Below, piece by piece: positions 1-6,326 of a stretch of 7,316 nt of DNA. The DNA is from an uncultured Erysipelotrichales bacterium (lineage in GTDB: Bacteria > Bacillota_I > Bacilli_A > Erysipelotrichales > Coprobacillaceae). Made by a program: the position numbers and the translations under genes. Positions within the stretch are counted from its first letter, which is position 1. Every line of letters starts with the position of its first letter. The notes under the pieces were generated by a model. It worked only from the letters and a program-made list of their open reading frames with translations, did no database searches and was not told where the DNA came from. The stretch is from assembly GCA_934754755.1 (NCBI GenBank), contig CAKVJS010000055.1:1-7316 (forward strand), read 5' to 3'.

Positions 1-35
1 TCATTATGTTTGTTTTTCGTGATGGAAAGTCTCAT
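1..35 (-). CDS. Transposase, N-terminal fragment (runs off the left edge)
   Basis: Reading leftward from an ATG at 35, the codons give M-R-L-S-I-T-K-N-K-H-N before the window ends. A G-rich Shine-Dalgarno-like run (GGGGGGA on the minus strand, about 41-47) lies just upstream. This opening resembles, from memory, the start of IS1634-type transposases of Bacillota, which often begin M-(R/K)-L-x-(I/V)-x-K-(S/N)-K before a Tyr-rich segment. Eleven residues cannot prove a family. The stronger argument is context: the reading begins about 150 bases beyond the point where the neighbouring peroxidase gene loses its homology, as expected if an insertion sequence sits there in the same orientation. It could also be the start of an unrelated gene. 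Confidence 0.4.
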   Translation of the reverse strand, partial: MRLSITKNKHN

Positions 36-183
36 ATACCATCCCCCCTATAGAATTATAGTAACATAAATTACAACTAATTACTACAAATAATAAAGGA
101 AAATTTGACATAAAAAGGAGCTGAACACTATACCCAGCAACAGATTCCAAATTTCAATTTATTCAGCAGGTGTCAAAGACCCG
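1..183 (-). mobile_element. Left end of a putative insertion sequence inserted in the peroxidase gene
   Basis: Peroxidase homology on the minus strand stops at about 184, and the sequence from there to the transposase-like start at 35 has no coding match. I infer that this stretch is the upstream terminal region of an IS whose transposase reads leftward out of the window. A TATAAT hexamer on the minus strand (55-60) could serve the transposase. On the plus strand, TTGACA at 105-110 with TATACC at 129-134 could be an outward promoter. The exact terminus, inverted repeat and target duplication cannot be defined because the other end is outside the window. The boundary at 183 is an estimate good to a few bases. 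Confidence 0.45.
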
Positions 184-291
184 ACCACAACCTGTGGCAG
201 TATTAACAATGAGAATGACATTGTTACGATATTCAGATAGACTAATATCTTTTCCGTTTGTATCTTTTACTGTAAAATCATATATTGACAT
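163..291 (-). pseudogene. Glutathione peroxidase, truncated after the catalytic Cys
   Basis: The minus-strand reading from ATG 291 gives 42 residues ending at a TGA (163-165). It begins M-S-I-Y-D-F-T-V-K-D and continues through L-S-E-Y-R to V-N-T-A-T-G-C-G. This is the classic thiol (glutathione/thioredoxin) peroxidase N-terminus, in which N-x-A-(S/T)-x-C-G carries the peroxidatic cysteine, here Cys35. After Gly36 the family would continue F-T-x-Q, but the sequence instead reads R-V-F-D-T-C and stops. Family members are about 155-180 residues, so roughly three quarters of the gene is missing, including the later Gln and Trp of the catalytic set. The start is supported by GAGGTG on the minus strand (298-303), six bases upstream. 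The gene would reduce hydroperoxides in the cytoplasm. This remnant cannot, and the likely cause is IS insertion. Confidence 0.75.
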
Positions 292-332
292 TATTTTCAC
301 CTCAAACTTAATATATTTAGTATACACTTACA

Positions 333-361
333 AAGATATACTTACCATAAAGATATGTCAA
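333..361 (-). promoter_or_regulatory. Promoter of the peroxidase remnant, leftward
   Basis: On the minus strand a perfect -35 TTGACA (complement of 356-361) is followed by 17 bases and TATCTT (complement of 333-338). Transcription would start near 326, leaving about 35 bases before the ATG at 291. The intact promoter and ribosome binding site suggest recent gene loss. They also mean transcripts may run into the inserted element. Confidence 0.5.
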
Positions 362-487
362 ATAAAAGACCCTCCTTTTGTAATCGCAATGTGTAATTTA
401 TGTAATAGAGACCCTTGGAGATATAAAGATTACTTTTTTATTCTTGCATAGTGGTTTTTGTCCTACATTGAATGTATACTACTATAT
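362..487. other. Divergent intergenic region, no gene recognised
   Basis: This is the core of the stretch between the leftward peroxidase start and the rightward leuS promoter. I see no credible gene, RNA gene or terminator. It holds three TGTAAT copies (379-384, 392-397, 401-406) and two AGACCCT copies (367-373 and 408-414), which might be regulatory or chance in AT-rich DNA. No T-box specifier/antiterminator signature (no GGGTGGNACCGCG-like element) is present on either strand. Confidence 0.4.
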
Positions 488-516
488 TTGGCAAATCACA
501 TAAACTATGATAGAAT
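488..516 (+). promoter_or_regulatory. leuS promoter
   Basis: TTGGCA at 488-493, a spacer of 17 bases, and TAGAAT at 511-516 form a good sigma-A promoter. A TG dinucleotide at 508-509, one base before the -10, makes it an extended -10. Transcription would start near 523, giving a leader of only about 66 bases before the leuS ATG. That is too short for a T-box or other large riboswitch. Confidence 0.7.
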
Positions 517-575
517 AGACGGTACTGTAAAGAAGTAATCTGAATGATAAATAGGCTATGTGTCGATAATGAAGT

Positions 576-581
576 AGGAGG
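576..581 (+). promoter_or_regulatory. Ribosome binding site fixing the leuS start
   Basis: AGGAGG at 576-581 is seven bases before ATG 589, ideal spacing. The in-frame upstream ATG at 544 has only a weak AAGAAG before it and would add 15 residues that do not look like a synthetase N-terminus. The start at 589 is therefore preferred. Confidence 0.85.
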
Positions 582-588
582 AAATAGG

Positions 589-2976
589 ATGGTATATGAT
601 CATATAAAAGTAGAAAAAAAATGGCAACAGTATTGGGAGGATAATGAGACATTTAAAACTGATGTTTGGGACTTTTCAAAACCAAAGTTTTATGCCTTGG
701 ATATGTTTCCGTATCCTTCTGGTCAAGGGTTGCATGTCGGGCATCCCGAGGGATACACAGCTACCGATTGTATCGCCCGTATGAAACGAATGCAAGGGTA
801 TAATGTATTACACCCTATGGGATTTGACTCTTTTGGGTTACCTGCGGAACAGTATGCGATCCAAACGGGAAATCATCCAAACAGCTTTACCGAGGCAAAT
901 ATAAAAGTTTTTAAAGAACAGCTAAAAATGATTGGTTTTTCCTATGATTGGGACCGTGAGGTATCTACCTGTGATCCTCAGTTCTATAAATGGACACAAT
1001 GGATCTTTACCAAATTGTATGAAGATGGGCTAGTTAAATATATGGATATGCCAGTGAATTGGTGCGAAGAGTTAGGGACTGTTCTAGCGAATGATGAAAT
1101 CATTGATGGTAAGAGTGAGCGCGGTGGATTTCCAGTAGTACGTAAAAACATGAAACAATGGGTTATTGATATGCCTGCTTATGCCCAAAAGTTATTGGAT
1201 GGCTTAGAGGATCTTGATTGGCCTAGTTCCACAAAAGAGATGCAACGCCATTGGATTGGAAAGAGTACCGGTGCCTTGATTACCTTCTCTATCGTGGATC
1301 ATCCGGATACTTTTGCGGTTTTTACTACGCGACCAGATACTTTATTTGGGGTAACCTATTGTGTGCTATCACCGGAACATGCACTCGTTGATAAAATAAC
1401 GGTTCCTACCCAAAAGGAAGCAGTAGAAGCGTATAAAAAGGCTTGTGCTATGAAATCCGAGATGGAACGAACGGACGTAAGTAAAGCCAAGACGGGTGTA
1501 TTTACGGGAGCCTATGCATTGCATCCAGTAACCCATGAAAATATACCAATATATATTGCGGACTATGTATTATCTAGTTATGGAACAGGTGCTATTATGG
1601 CAGTTCCCGCCCATGATAGTCGTGACTTTGCCTTTGCGAAACAATTTCATATTGAAATTAAGCAAGTGATTGCAGGTGGAGACATTTCTAAAGGAGCCTA
1701 TGAAGGGGATGGAAAACATATTCATTCACAATTTTTAGATGGCATGGATAAATCATCCGCAATTGATACAATGATACAATGGTTAAGTGAACACAATTGC
1801 GGTAAAAAGAAAGTAAATTATCGATTGCGGGATTGGATTTTTGCCCGCCAAAGATATTGGGGAGAGCCAATTCCTGTCGTTCATTTAGAAGATGAAACAA
1901 TAGAAGTATTAGATAGCTCATCGTTACCTTTATGTTTACCTACCTTAGAGGACTACAGTCCGTCTACGAAGGGAACTTCCCCACTAGAAAAGGCTGGCGA
2001 TTGGGTACATACGAATAAAGGAAGACGGGAAACGAGTACTATGCCAGGAAGTGCTGGCTCTAGCTGGTATTATTTACGTTATATCGATCCGCATAATGAA
2101 AATGAGTTGGTGGATAAACGTTTAGCTGATCATTGGATGCCAGTTGATTTATACGTTGGTGGACCAGAACATGCGGTAGGACATTTATTATATGCTCGGA
2201 TGTGGAATCAATATTTATATGATCGCGGTATAATAAAACATCAAGAACCATTTAAAAAATTAGTGCACCAAGGTATGATTTTAGGTGAAAATGGTATTAA
2301 AATGGGTAAACGATATCCAAAATATGTAGTCAATCCAAATGATATTGTCCATACGTATGGAGCCGATACCTTACGTCTGTATGAAATGTTTATGGGGCCA
2401 ATAGAGGCAAATAAACCATGGAGTTCTACCGGTGTAGAAGGATCTCGACGCTTTATTGATCGGATTTGGCGATTATATACACAGGAAGATAAAATACAAG
2501 ACGAGGATAATCCTAAGTTAGAAAAGATATATCATCAAACCGTAAAAAAAGTTACGGAAGATTATGAATCATTGGGTTTTAATACAGCTATTTCACAATT
2601 GATGATATTTATTAATGCAGTCTATAAAGAATCTGTTTTTCCAAAACAGTATGCGGATGGATTTATCAAATTGATAAATCCAATAACCCCGCATATTGCA
2701 GAGGAAATCTGGCATACAATCTTGCATCATACAAATACCATTGCCTATGATTCTTGGCCTATATTTGATGAAAATAAGGTACAAGATCAAATGATTGAAA
2801 TGGTTGTTCAAGTAAATGGTAAGGTACGTGGTAAAATGGAAGTTGCTGTCGATCTTGTACAAGAGGAAATAGAAGCCAAAGCTTTTGCGATTGAGAATGT
2901 ACAAGCCCACATTCAAAATAAAGATATTAAAAAGGTTATTGTAGTTAAAAATAAAATTATTAATATTGTAGTATAG
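589..2976 (+). CDS. leuS: Leucyl-tRNA synthetase (LeuRS)
   Basis: Class Ia aminoacyl-tRNA synthetase that charges tRNA-Leu with leucine using ATP in the cytoplasm. The 795-residue product matches the usual bacterial LeuRS length (about 800-860). It starts [12 protein letters not shown] and shows the signature HVGH (49-52, the HIGH motif) after F-P-Y-P-S-G. The CP1 editing domain is present, with T-T-R-P-D-T at 246-251 and V-P-A-H-D-S-R-D, where Asp343/Asp346 are the likely editing-site acids that bind the mischarged amino acid. The class signature loop reads KMGKR at 571-575 instead of [17 protein letters not shown] then leads into the anticodon-binding helices, and [11 protein letters not shown] opens the C-terminal tRNA-binding domain. 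The gene is monocistronic, with its own promoter and terminator. The family assignment is essentially certain; full activity with the variant loop is an inference. Confidence 0.98.
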   Translation: MVYDHIKVEKKWQQYWEDNETFKTDVWDFSKPKFYALDMFPYPSGQGLHVGHPEGYTATDCIARMKRMQGYNVLHPMGFDSFGLPAEQYAIQTGNHPNSFTEANIKVFKEQLKMIGFSYDWDREVSTCDPQFYKWTQWIFTKLYEDGLVKYMDMPVNWCEELGTVLANDEIIDGKSERGGFPVVRKNMKQWVIDMPAYAQKLLDGLEDLDWPSSTKEMQRHWIGKSTGALITFSIVDHPDTFAVFTTRPDTLFGVTYCVLSPEHALVDKITVPTQKEAVEAYKKACAMKSEMERTDVSKAKTGVFTGAYALHPVTHENIPIYIADYVLSSYGTGAIMAVPAHDSRDFAFAKQFHIEIKQVIAGGDISKGAYEGDGKHIHSQFLDGMDKSSAIDTMIQWLSEHNCGKKKVNYRLRDWIFARQRYWGEPIPVVHLEDETIEVLDSSSLPLCLPTLEDYSPSTKGTSPLEKAGDWVHTNKGRRETSTMPGSAGSSWYYLRYIDPHNENELVDKRLADHWMPVDLYVGGPEHAVGHLLYARMWNQYLYDRGIIKHQEPFKKLVHQGMILGENGIKMGKRYPKYVVNPNDIVHTYGADTLRLYEMFMGPIEANKPWSSTGVEGSRRFIDRIWRLYTQEDKIQDEDNPKLEKIYHQTVKKVTEDYESLGFNTAISQLMIFINAVYKESVFPKQYADGFIKLINPITPHIAEEIWHTILHHTNTIAYDSWPIFDENKVQDQMIEMVVQVNGKVRGKMEVAVDLVQEEIEAKAFAIENVQAHIQNKDIKKVIVVKNKIINIVV

Positions 2977-2980
2977 AAAT

Positions 2981-3004
2981 ATCCCTATTTTTAGGGATTT
3001 TTTT
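2981..3004 (+). terminator. Intrinsic terminator of leuS
   Basis: ATCCCTA (2981-2987) and TAGGGAT (2992-2998) form a 7-bp stem with a four-T loop, followed by a T run from 2998 to 3004. It begins five bases after the leuS stop, so leuS is insulated from the PTS operon. Confidence 0.9.
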
Positions 3005-3036
3005 ATTTGTCTAAATTTTTTATGGTTTATTATGAC

Positions 3037-3046
3037 ATGTTCGTAA
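3037..3046 (+). promoter_or_regulatory. Candidate operator, upstream copy (ATGTTCGTAA)
   Basis: ATGTTCGTAA recurs with one mismatch at 3141-3150. It contains ATGTTCG, a core seen in operators of some DeoR-family repressors such as GlpR (established knowledge). It is framed by TTATGA (3030-3035) and TCATAA (3053-3058), a short inverted repeat. Assignment as the binding site of the downstream DeoR-type regulator is an inference from position and resemblance. Confidence 0.35.
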
Positions 3047-3134
3047 TTGATATCATAAAGACTATAAAAATTCATAAAAAATCATTATATATTACAATAA
3101 TTTATAAAACCATATAAACAATCATAAAAATATA

Positions 3135-3162
3135 TTGAAAATGTTCTTAAAAGTGTTAATAT
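3135..3162 (+). promoter_or_regulatory. Promoter of the PTS operon
   Basis: TTGAAA at 3135-3140, a 16-base spacer and TAATAT at 3157-3162 form a sigma-A promoter. TGT at 3154-3156 supplies the extended -10 TG. Transcription would start near 3169, leaving a leader of about 58 bases before the EIIA start. The spacer contains the second ATGTTCkTAA element, so a bound repressor would block polymerase directly. The same bases (3135-3149) also resemble a catabolite-responsive element with two mismatches, which I regard as weaker. Confidence 0.6.
3141..3150 (+). promoter_or_regulatory. Candidate operator, promoter copy (ATGTTCTTAA)
   Basis: This is nine of ten bases identical to the copy at 3037-3046 and lies between the -35 and -10 hexamers of the PTS promoter. 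The two copies are 104 bases apart, close to ten helical turns. They therefore face the same side of the helix, as needed for repression by looping. Confidence 0.35.
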
Positions 3163-3226
3163 ATAGGCTATAAAATAAATGAATGAGGGTATACAAGATA
3201 CAATCATTAAAAAAGAAGGGATAGAT

Positions 3227-3682
3227 ATGATTAAGGAGTTAGTAAAAAAAAATAATTATTTATTTATGGATGAAATAGCGGACTGGAAAGATGCCATTAA
3301 ATTAAGTTGTTACTGCTTAGAAAAACAGGGAAGTATTGATAGTAGCTATGCAACTTCTATTATTGAAAGTATCCATACTTATGGACCTTATATAATATGT
3401 ATGCCTAATGTTGCCCTGCCTCATTTTACACAAGACAATACAGGTGTTTATAAAACATCTGTCTCTTTTATGAAGGTAAATAAACCGGTTTCCTTTGAGC
3501 AACATAAAACAGCACAATTATTTTTTACAGTCGCTTCATGCAATGCCTTGGCGCACATGCATATGATGCAACAGTTATTTGCGATATTCTCGCATCCAAA
3601 AGCCATGCATGATCTATTGCAAGCTACTACTGCTAACGATTTATTACAAATAGATACAAAGTATTTTACACGGGGGAAATAA
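3227..3682 (+). CDS. PTS EIIA component, ascorbate (UlaC/SgaA) type
   Basis: Cytoplasmic phosphocarrier that takes phosphate from HPr and passes it to EIIB. The 151-residue product fits the PTS EIIA type-2 fold (fructose/mannitol/nitrogen class). The G-P-Y segment at 53-55, then P-N-V-A-L-P-H-F, matches the UlaC active-site region, with His66 the predicted phosphorylated residue. UlaC of E. coli is about 154 residues and has the equivalent A-M-P-H. ATG 3227 is preferred because AGAAGGG ends six bases upstream and the product lines up with UlaC. The in-frame ATG at 3179 has no ribosome binding site and would add 16 unrelated residues. It is the first gene of the operon, one base from the EIIC gene. 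A mannitol- or BglG-associated EIIA is a less likely alternative. Confidence 0.88.
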   Translation: MIKELVKKNNYLFMDEIADWKDAIKLSCYCLEKQGSIDSSYATSIIESIHTYGPYIICMPNVALPHFTQDNTGVYKTSVSFMKVNKPVSFEQHKTAQLFFTVASCNALAHMHMMQQLFAIFSHPKAMHDLLQATTANDLLQIDTKYFTRGK

Positions 3683-3683
3683 T

Positions 3684-5171
3684 ATGAATAGATTACTGGG
3701 TATTTGGGAGTTTTTTACTATTAATATTGTCATGCAACCGGCGTATTTCACTGGTTTCATTGTTATGGTTGGGTATATTCTATTAGGTAAAAAGTGGTAC
3801 GATGTTCTCTCTGGCGTTATTAAAGCAATTGTTGGATATTTTATACTCACGGTTGGATCAAATGGATTAATTTCTAACTTTCAACCAATAATAAAAGGCA
3901 TGAAAGACATCTTTCATGTACATACTATAATTATCGATCCTTACATTGGCCAAAATGCAGTCACATCAGGAATTGGTGTTGTTTATGGAAAATCATTTAC
4001 CCACATTATTGCGTTACTATTACTGGCTTTTATTATTAATATCTTACTTGTTAAATTTCGCAAAATAACTAAATTAAGGGTCTTATTTACTACCGGACAT
4101 GTACAATTTCAACAGGCATCTACCGCTTTTTGGCTGCTCATGTTTGCCTGTCCGTTTTTAGAAAATCAATTTATTATATTACTCCTTATGGCGGTTATAT
4201 TAGGATTATATTGGGCGGTAGGGTGCAATTTAACGGTGGAACCGACACAAGAGTTAACTAGAGGGGCCGGGTTTTGTATGGCACATCAACAACAATTTGG
4301 TATCTATGTCTTTTCTAGAATAGCGGAATGGATGGCAAAAAGAGATTTAAAGAAGGGGAAACAGATAAGAAATCTGGATGCTATTGCTTTACCTAGTTAT
4401 TTATCTATTTTTAAAGAAAATATTGTTAGTAATTCCATATTGATGACAATATTTTTTGGTACAATTTTACTGTGTCTTGGTAAAAACTACTTGGTCAGTT
4501 CGGGTTTTATTGGGGAAGAAAATAATTTTGGATTTTATATTATAACAACATCGTTGTATTTTAGTGTTTATTTATCTATTTTACAGCTTGGTGTTAGAAC
4601 ATTTATAACGGAACTAACGACCTCCTTTCAAGGAATATCTCATAAATTAATACAAGGCGCTATGCCGGGTGTAGATTGTTCTATTCTATATGGATTTGGT
4701 AGCAGCAATGCGGTATCAATTGGATTTATGGCAGGTGCTTTGGGACAATTTATAGCGATTTTAATATTACTTGCGTTGAAAAGTCCAACTATTATTATTG
4801 CTGGCTTTGTGCCTATCTTTTTTGATAACGCTACCATCGCTATTTACGCTAATAATAAAGGAGGCATGAAGGCGGCTATTATCCTTCCTTGTCTGGCTGG
4901 GATTATCCAAGTCTTTGGTTCTGCCTTAATCGCTTCTGTTGTTGGATTATCGAACTATGGTGGTTATTTAGGAATGTTTGATTGGGCCACAGTATGGCCG
5001 TTAGTTACTTTTATTATTCGATATTTTGATCGGATTGGGTTATGTATTATTATCTATATTTTTATTCGTATTCCGCAGTGGCAATATCGCAAAGATCCCG
5101 AGGGCTATTTTTTAGTATCAGATGATTATGAACAGTATGTAAAATATAAAACATTAAAAGAAAGAGTATAA
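3684..5171 (+). CDS. ulaA: PTS EIIC permease, ascorbate (UlaA/SgaT) family
   Basis: Membrane permease of an ascorbate-class PTS (family AG), which imports its substrate and presents it for phosphorylation by EIIB. The 495-residue product is highly hydrophobic, with many membrane segments, and is close to the usual UlaA length (about 465). Family landmarks seen are T-G-H-V-Q-F-Q-Q (137-144), Y-W-A-V-G (176-180), P-T-Q-E-L-T-R-G-A-G-F (187-197), H-Q-Q-Q-F (201-205), F-K-E-N-I-V-S, L-G-V-R-T-F-I-T-E-L, G-I-S-H-K-L-I, and G-F-V-P-I-F-F-x-N-A-T-I. These track E. coli UlaA closely, including the His and Gln residues at its substrate site. The C-terminus is a short charged cytoplasmic tail. A GGGGGAA ribosome binding site overlaps the end of the EIIA gene. 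The substrate is probably ascorbate or another sugar acid or polyol, but no catabolic gene in view decides this. Confidence 0.95.
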   Translation: MNRLLGIWEFFTINIVMQPAYFTGFIVMVGYILLGKKWYDVLSGVIKAIVGYFILTVGSNGLISNFQPIIKGMKDIFHVHTIIIDPYIGQNAVTSGIGVVYGKSFTHIIALLLLAFIINILLVKFRKITKLRVLFTTGHVQFQQASTAFWLLMFACPFLENQFIILLLMAVILGLYWAVGCNLTVEPTQELTRGAGFCMAHQQQFGIYVFSRIAEWMAKRDLKKGKQIRNLDAIALPSYLSIFKENIVSNSILMTIFFGTILLCLGKNYLVSSGFIGEENNFGFYIITTSLYFSVYLSILQLGVRTFITELTTSFQGISHKLIQGAMPGVDCSILYGFGSSNAVSIGFMAGALGQFIAILILLALKSPTIIIAGFVPIFFDNATIAIYANNKGGMKAAIILPCLAGIIQVFGSALIASVVGLSNYGGYLGMFDWATVWPLVTFIIRYFDRIGLCIIIYIFIRIPQWQYRKDPEGYFLVSDDYEQYVKYKTLKERV

Positions 5172-5214
5172 CATGTAACCAAATTAAAAATAGTACTAGA
5201 AAGAAGGTCAAAAA

Positions 5215-5550
5215 ATGATTAGAATAATGGTATGTTGTGCAAATGGCATAGGTTCAAGTTTACTATTAAAAATGACAGTTGAGAAAGTTATCGATACCTT
5301 GGGTGTTCAAACGCAAATACATCATTGTGCACTAGCGGAAGCAAAATCGATAGCCATGCAATACGATTATATTATGTGTAGTTCTGTTTTTAAAGATATG
5401 TTTGCGGATGCATCCCGTGCAGGAGTAAAAATTATTGGATTAGAAAATATGGTATCATTAACCGAAGTAGAACAAAAACTTATAGAAGCTGGCCTATATA
5501 AGGAGGATGACTATGAAACAATCAAAAAAAATTGTGGAACGACGGCGTAA
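5215..5550 (+). CDS. PTS EIIB component, ascorbate/lactose-type (UlaB/SgaB)
   Basis: Cytoplasmic phosphocarrier that receives phosphate from EIIA on a cysteine and transfers it to the sugar at EIIC. The 111-residue protein starts M-I-R-I-M-V-C-C-A-N-G-I-G-S-S. This is the P-loop of SgaB/GatB-like EIIBs (C-x-N-G-x-G-S-S), with Cys8 the predicted phosphorylated residue. The I-M-C-S-S-V-F region and G-L-E-N-M fit the Rossmann-like EIIB fold; E. coli UlaB has G-V-R-N-M at the same place. AAGAAGG at 5201-5207 lies seven bases before the start. The C-terminal tail is a little longer than in UlaB, and its last 38 bases are shared with the regulator gene in another frame. The three components stand in the order A-C-B. 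Confidence 0.92.
   Translation: MIRIMVCCANGIGSSLLLKMTVEKVIDTLGVQTQIHHCALAEAKSIAMQYDYIMCSSVFKDMFADASRAGVKIIGLENMVSLTEVEQKLIEAGLYKEDDYETIKKNCGTTA
5500..5506 (+). promoter_or_regulatory. Ribosome binding site of the regulator, inside the EIIB gene
   Basis: AAGGAGG at 5500-5506 is six bases before ATG 5513. The ATG at 5507 abuts it with no spacing and cannot use it, so 5513 is the start. Placing the site within the EIIB coding region suggests translation of the two genes is coupled. Confidence 0.8.
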
Positions 5551-6271
5551 TGATATATTGGAGATGATCCATCGAACCGGTGATATCAAGGTGGAGGATA
5601 TTTGTAAACAGTTAAATGTTTCACCATTAACCATTCGACGGGATTTAAAGTTTTTAAAGGAAGCATCCATGATCGAACGGTATCATGGCGGAGTACGAAT
5701 TAATCATCGATCGGATATGCTCAGCGATATTCAGCTGTACCAACATTCAATCGCTAAATATGCAGCATCGTTAATTGAGGATCACGACACCATTTTTATT
5801 AACTCGAGTGCAACGGCTTTATCTATGTTGCCGTATATTACTGCCAAGGCGATAACGGTTATTACCAATAATGGCAATGCGATACATACAAAAAAGGCAC
5901 CAGACGTTACGATTATTTAAACAGGTGGAGAGTTACGTCATCGTAAAGGGTGTATGGTTGGTGAATTTGCCTTAAATAATATTAATAAGGTATCGGTTAA
6001 TAAAACGTTTATTGGCTGTGGTGGTCTTTCGAGCAACAAAGGGATGACGATTACGAATTTAAATGAGGTACGAATCAATGAGATGATGTTTCTAAACAGC
6101 ATTGATACTTCTTATATTCTAGCAGATCATCAAAAAATTGGAAAAACTTGTAATTTTGTTAGCTGTGGTTTGAATATCATCACAAATATCATTACTGATG
6201 AAAGGGCAGATAGTACCGAAGTGGAAAAGTTACGGGGAGTTGGCATCGATGTTGTCCAGGTGACAATGTAA
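5513..6271 (+). pseudogene. DeoR-family transcriptional regulator broken by an in-frame stop
   Basis: Read through, the frame spans 251 sense codons plus one internal TAA at 5918-5920 (codon 136), the normal size of DeoR-type sugar repressors (about 250). The N-terminal half has the winged helix-turn-helix: R-R-R-N-D-I-L at 10-16, then V-S-P-L-T-I-R-R-D-L with the recognition helix, and E-R-Y-H-G-G-V at the wing. The sensor domain begins with D-x-D-T-I-F-I-N-S-S-A-T-A and T-V-I-T-N-N. Immediately after the stop the frame resumes with T-G-G-E-L-R-H-R, then F-I-G-C-G-G-L, and A-D-H-Q-K-I-G-K, all conserved family blocks. A single change such as TTA to TAA explains the break, because no frameshift is present. 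Ordinarily it would repress the upstream PTS genes until a phosphorylated sugar binds. A downstream ATG at 5954 has only a poorly spaced AAAGGG. Confidence 0.88.
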
Positions 6272-6290
6272 AATCTGGGATTATATATAA

Positions 6291-6319
6291 AAAAGAGCAA
6301 TCCTACGATATGCTCTTTT
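6291..6319. terminator. Bidirectional terminator between convergent units
   Basis: AAAAGAGCA (6291-6299) pairs with TGCTCTTTT (6311-6319), a 9-bp stem with an 11-base loop. On the minus strand the stem is followed by a run of six Ts, and on the plus strand by TTTT then ATA. It can therefore end both the PTS/regulator transcript and the converging epimerase transcript, more strongly for the latter. Confidence 0.75.
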
Positions 6320-6326
6320 ATAGTAC

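Noticed and set aside
163..165. TGA at the end of the peroxidase fragment read as selenocysteine
   Set aside because: In selenoproteins of this family Sec replaces the catalytic Cys, which is present here as Cys35. This TGA falls after homology is lost, and no SECIS-like hairpin is evident downstream.
170..451. Plus-strand open frame of 93 codons at the left edge
   Set aside because: It is antisense to the peroxidase remnant and its promoter, starts with no ribosome binding site, and its product resembles nothing. The opposite strand carries the recognisable protein.
544..588. Upstream in-frame ATG as the leuS start, or a leader peptide
   Set aside because: No good ribosome binding site, and the added residues do not look like LeuRS. 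The frame has no stop before leuS, so it is not a separate leader peptide.
2593..3075. Minus-strand open frame of 160 codons over the leuS 3' end
   Set aside because: Asn/Ile/Tyr/Phe-rich shadow of AT-rich coding and terminator DNA; it runs through the leuS terminator hairpin and has no recognisable domain.
3135..3149. Catabolite-responsive element (cre) at the PTS promoter
   Set aside because: TTGAAAATGTTCTTA misses the central C and the distal C of the WTGNAANCGNWNNCW consensus. It is explained by the -35 hexamer plus the repeated ATGTTCkTAA element. Kept only as a weak alternative.
5918..5935. Programmed readthrough or restart at the regulator's internal stop
   Set aside because: UAA is the least leaky stop and I see no stimulating signal. 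The next ATG (5954) has only AAAGGG three bases away and would give a sensor fragment lacking the DNA-binding domain. A mutation or sequencing error is simpler.
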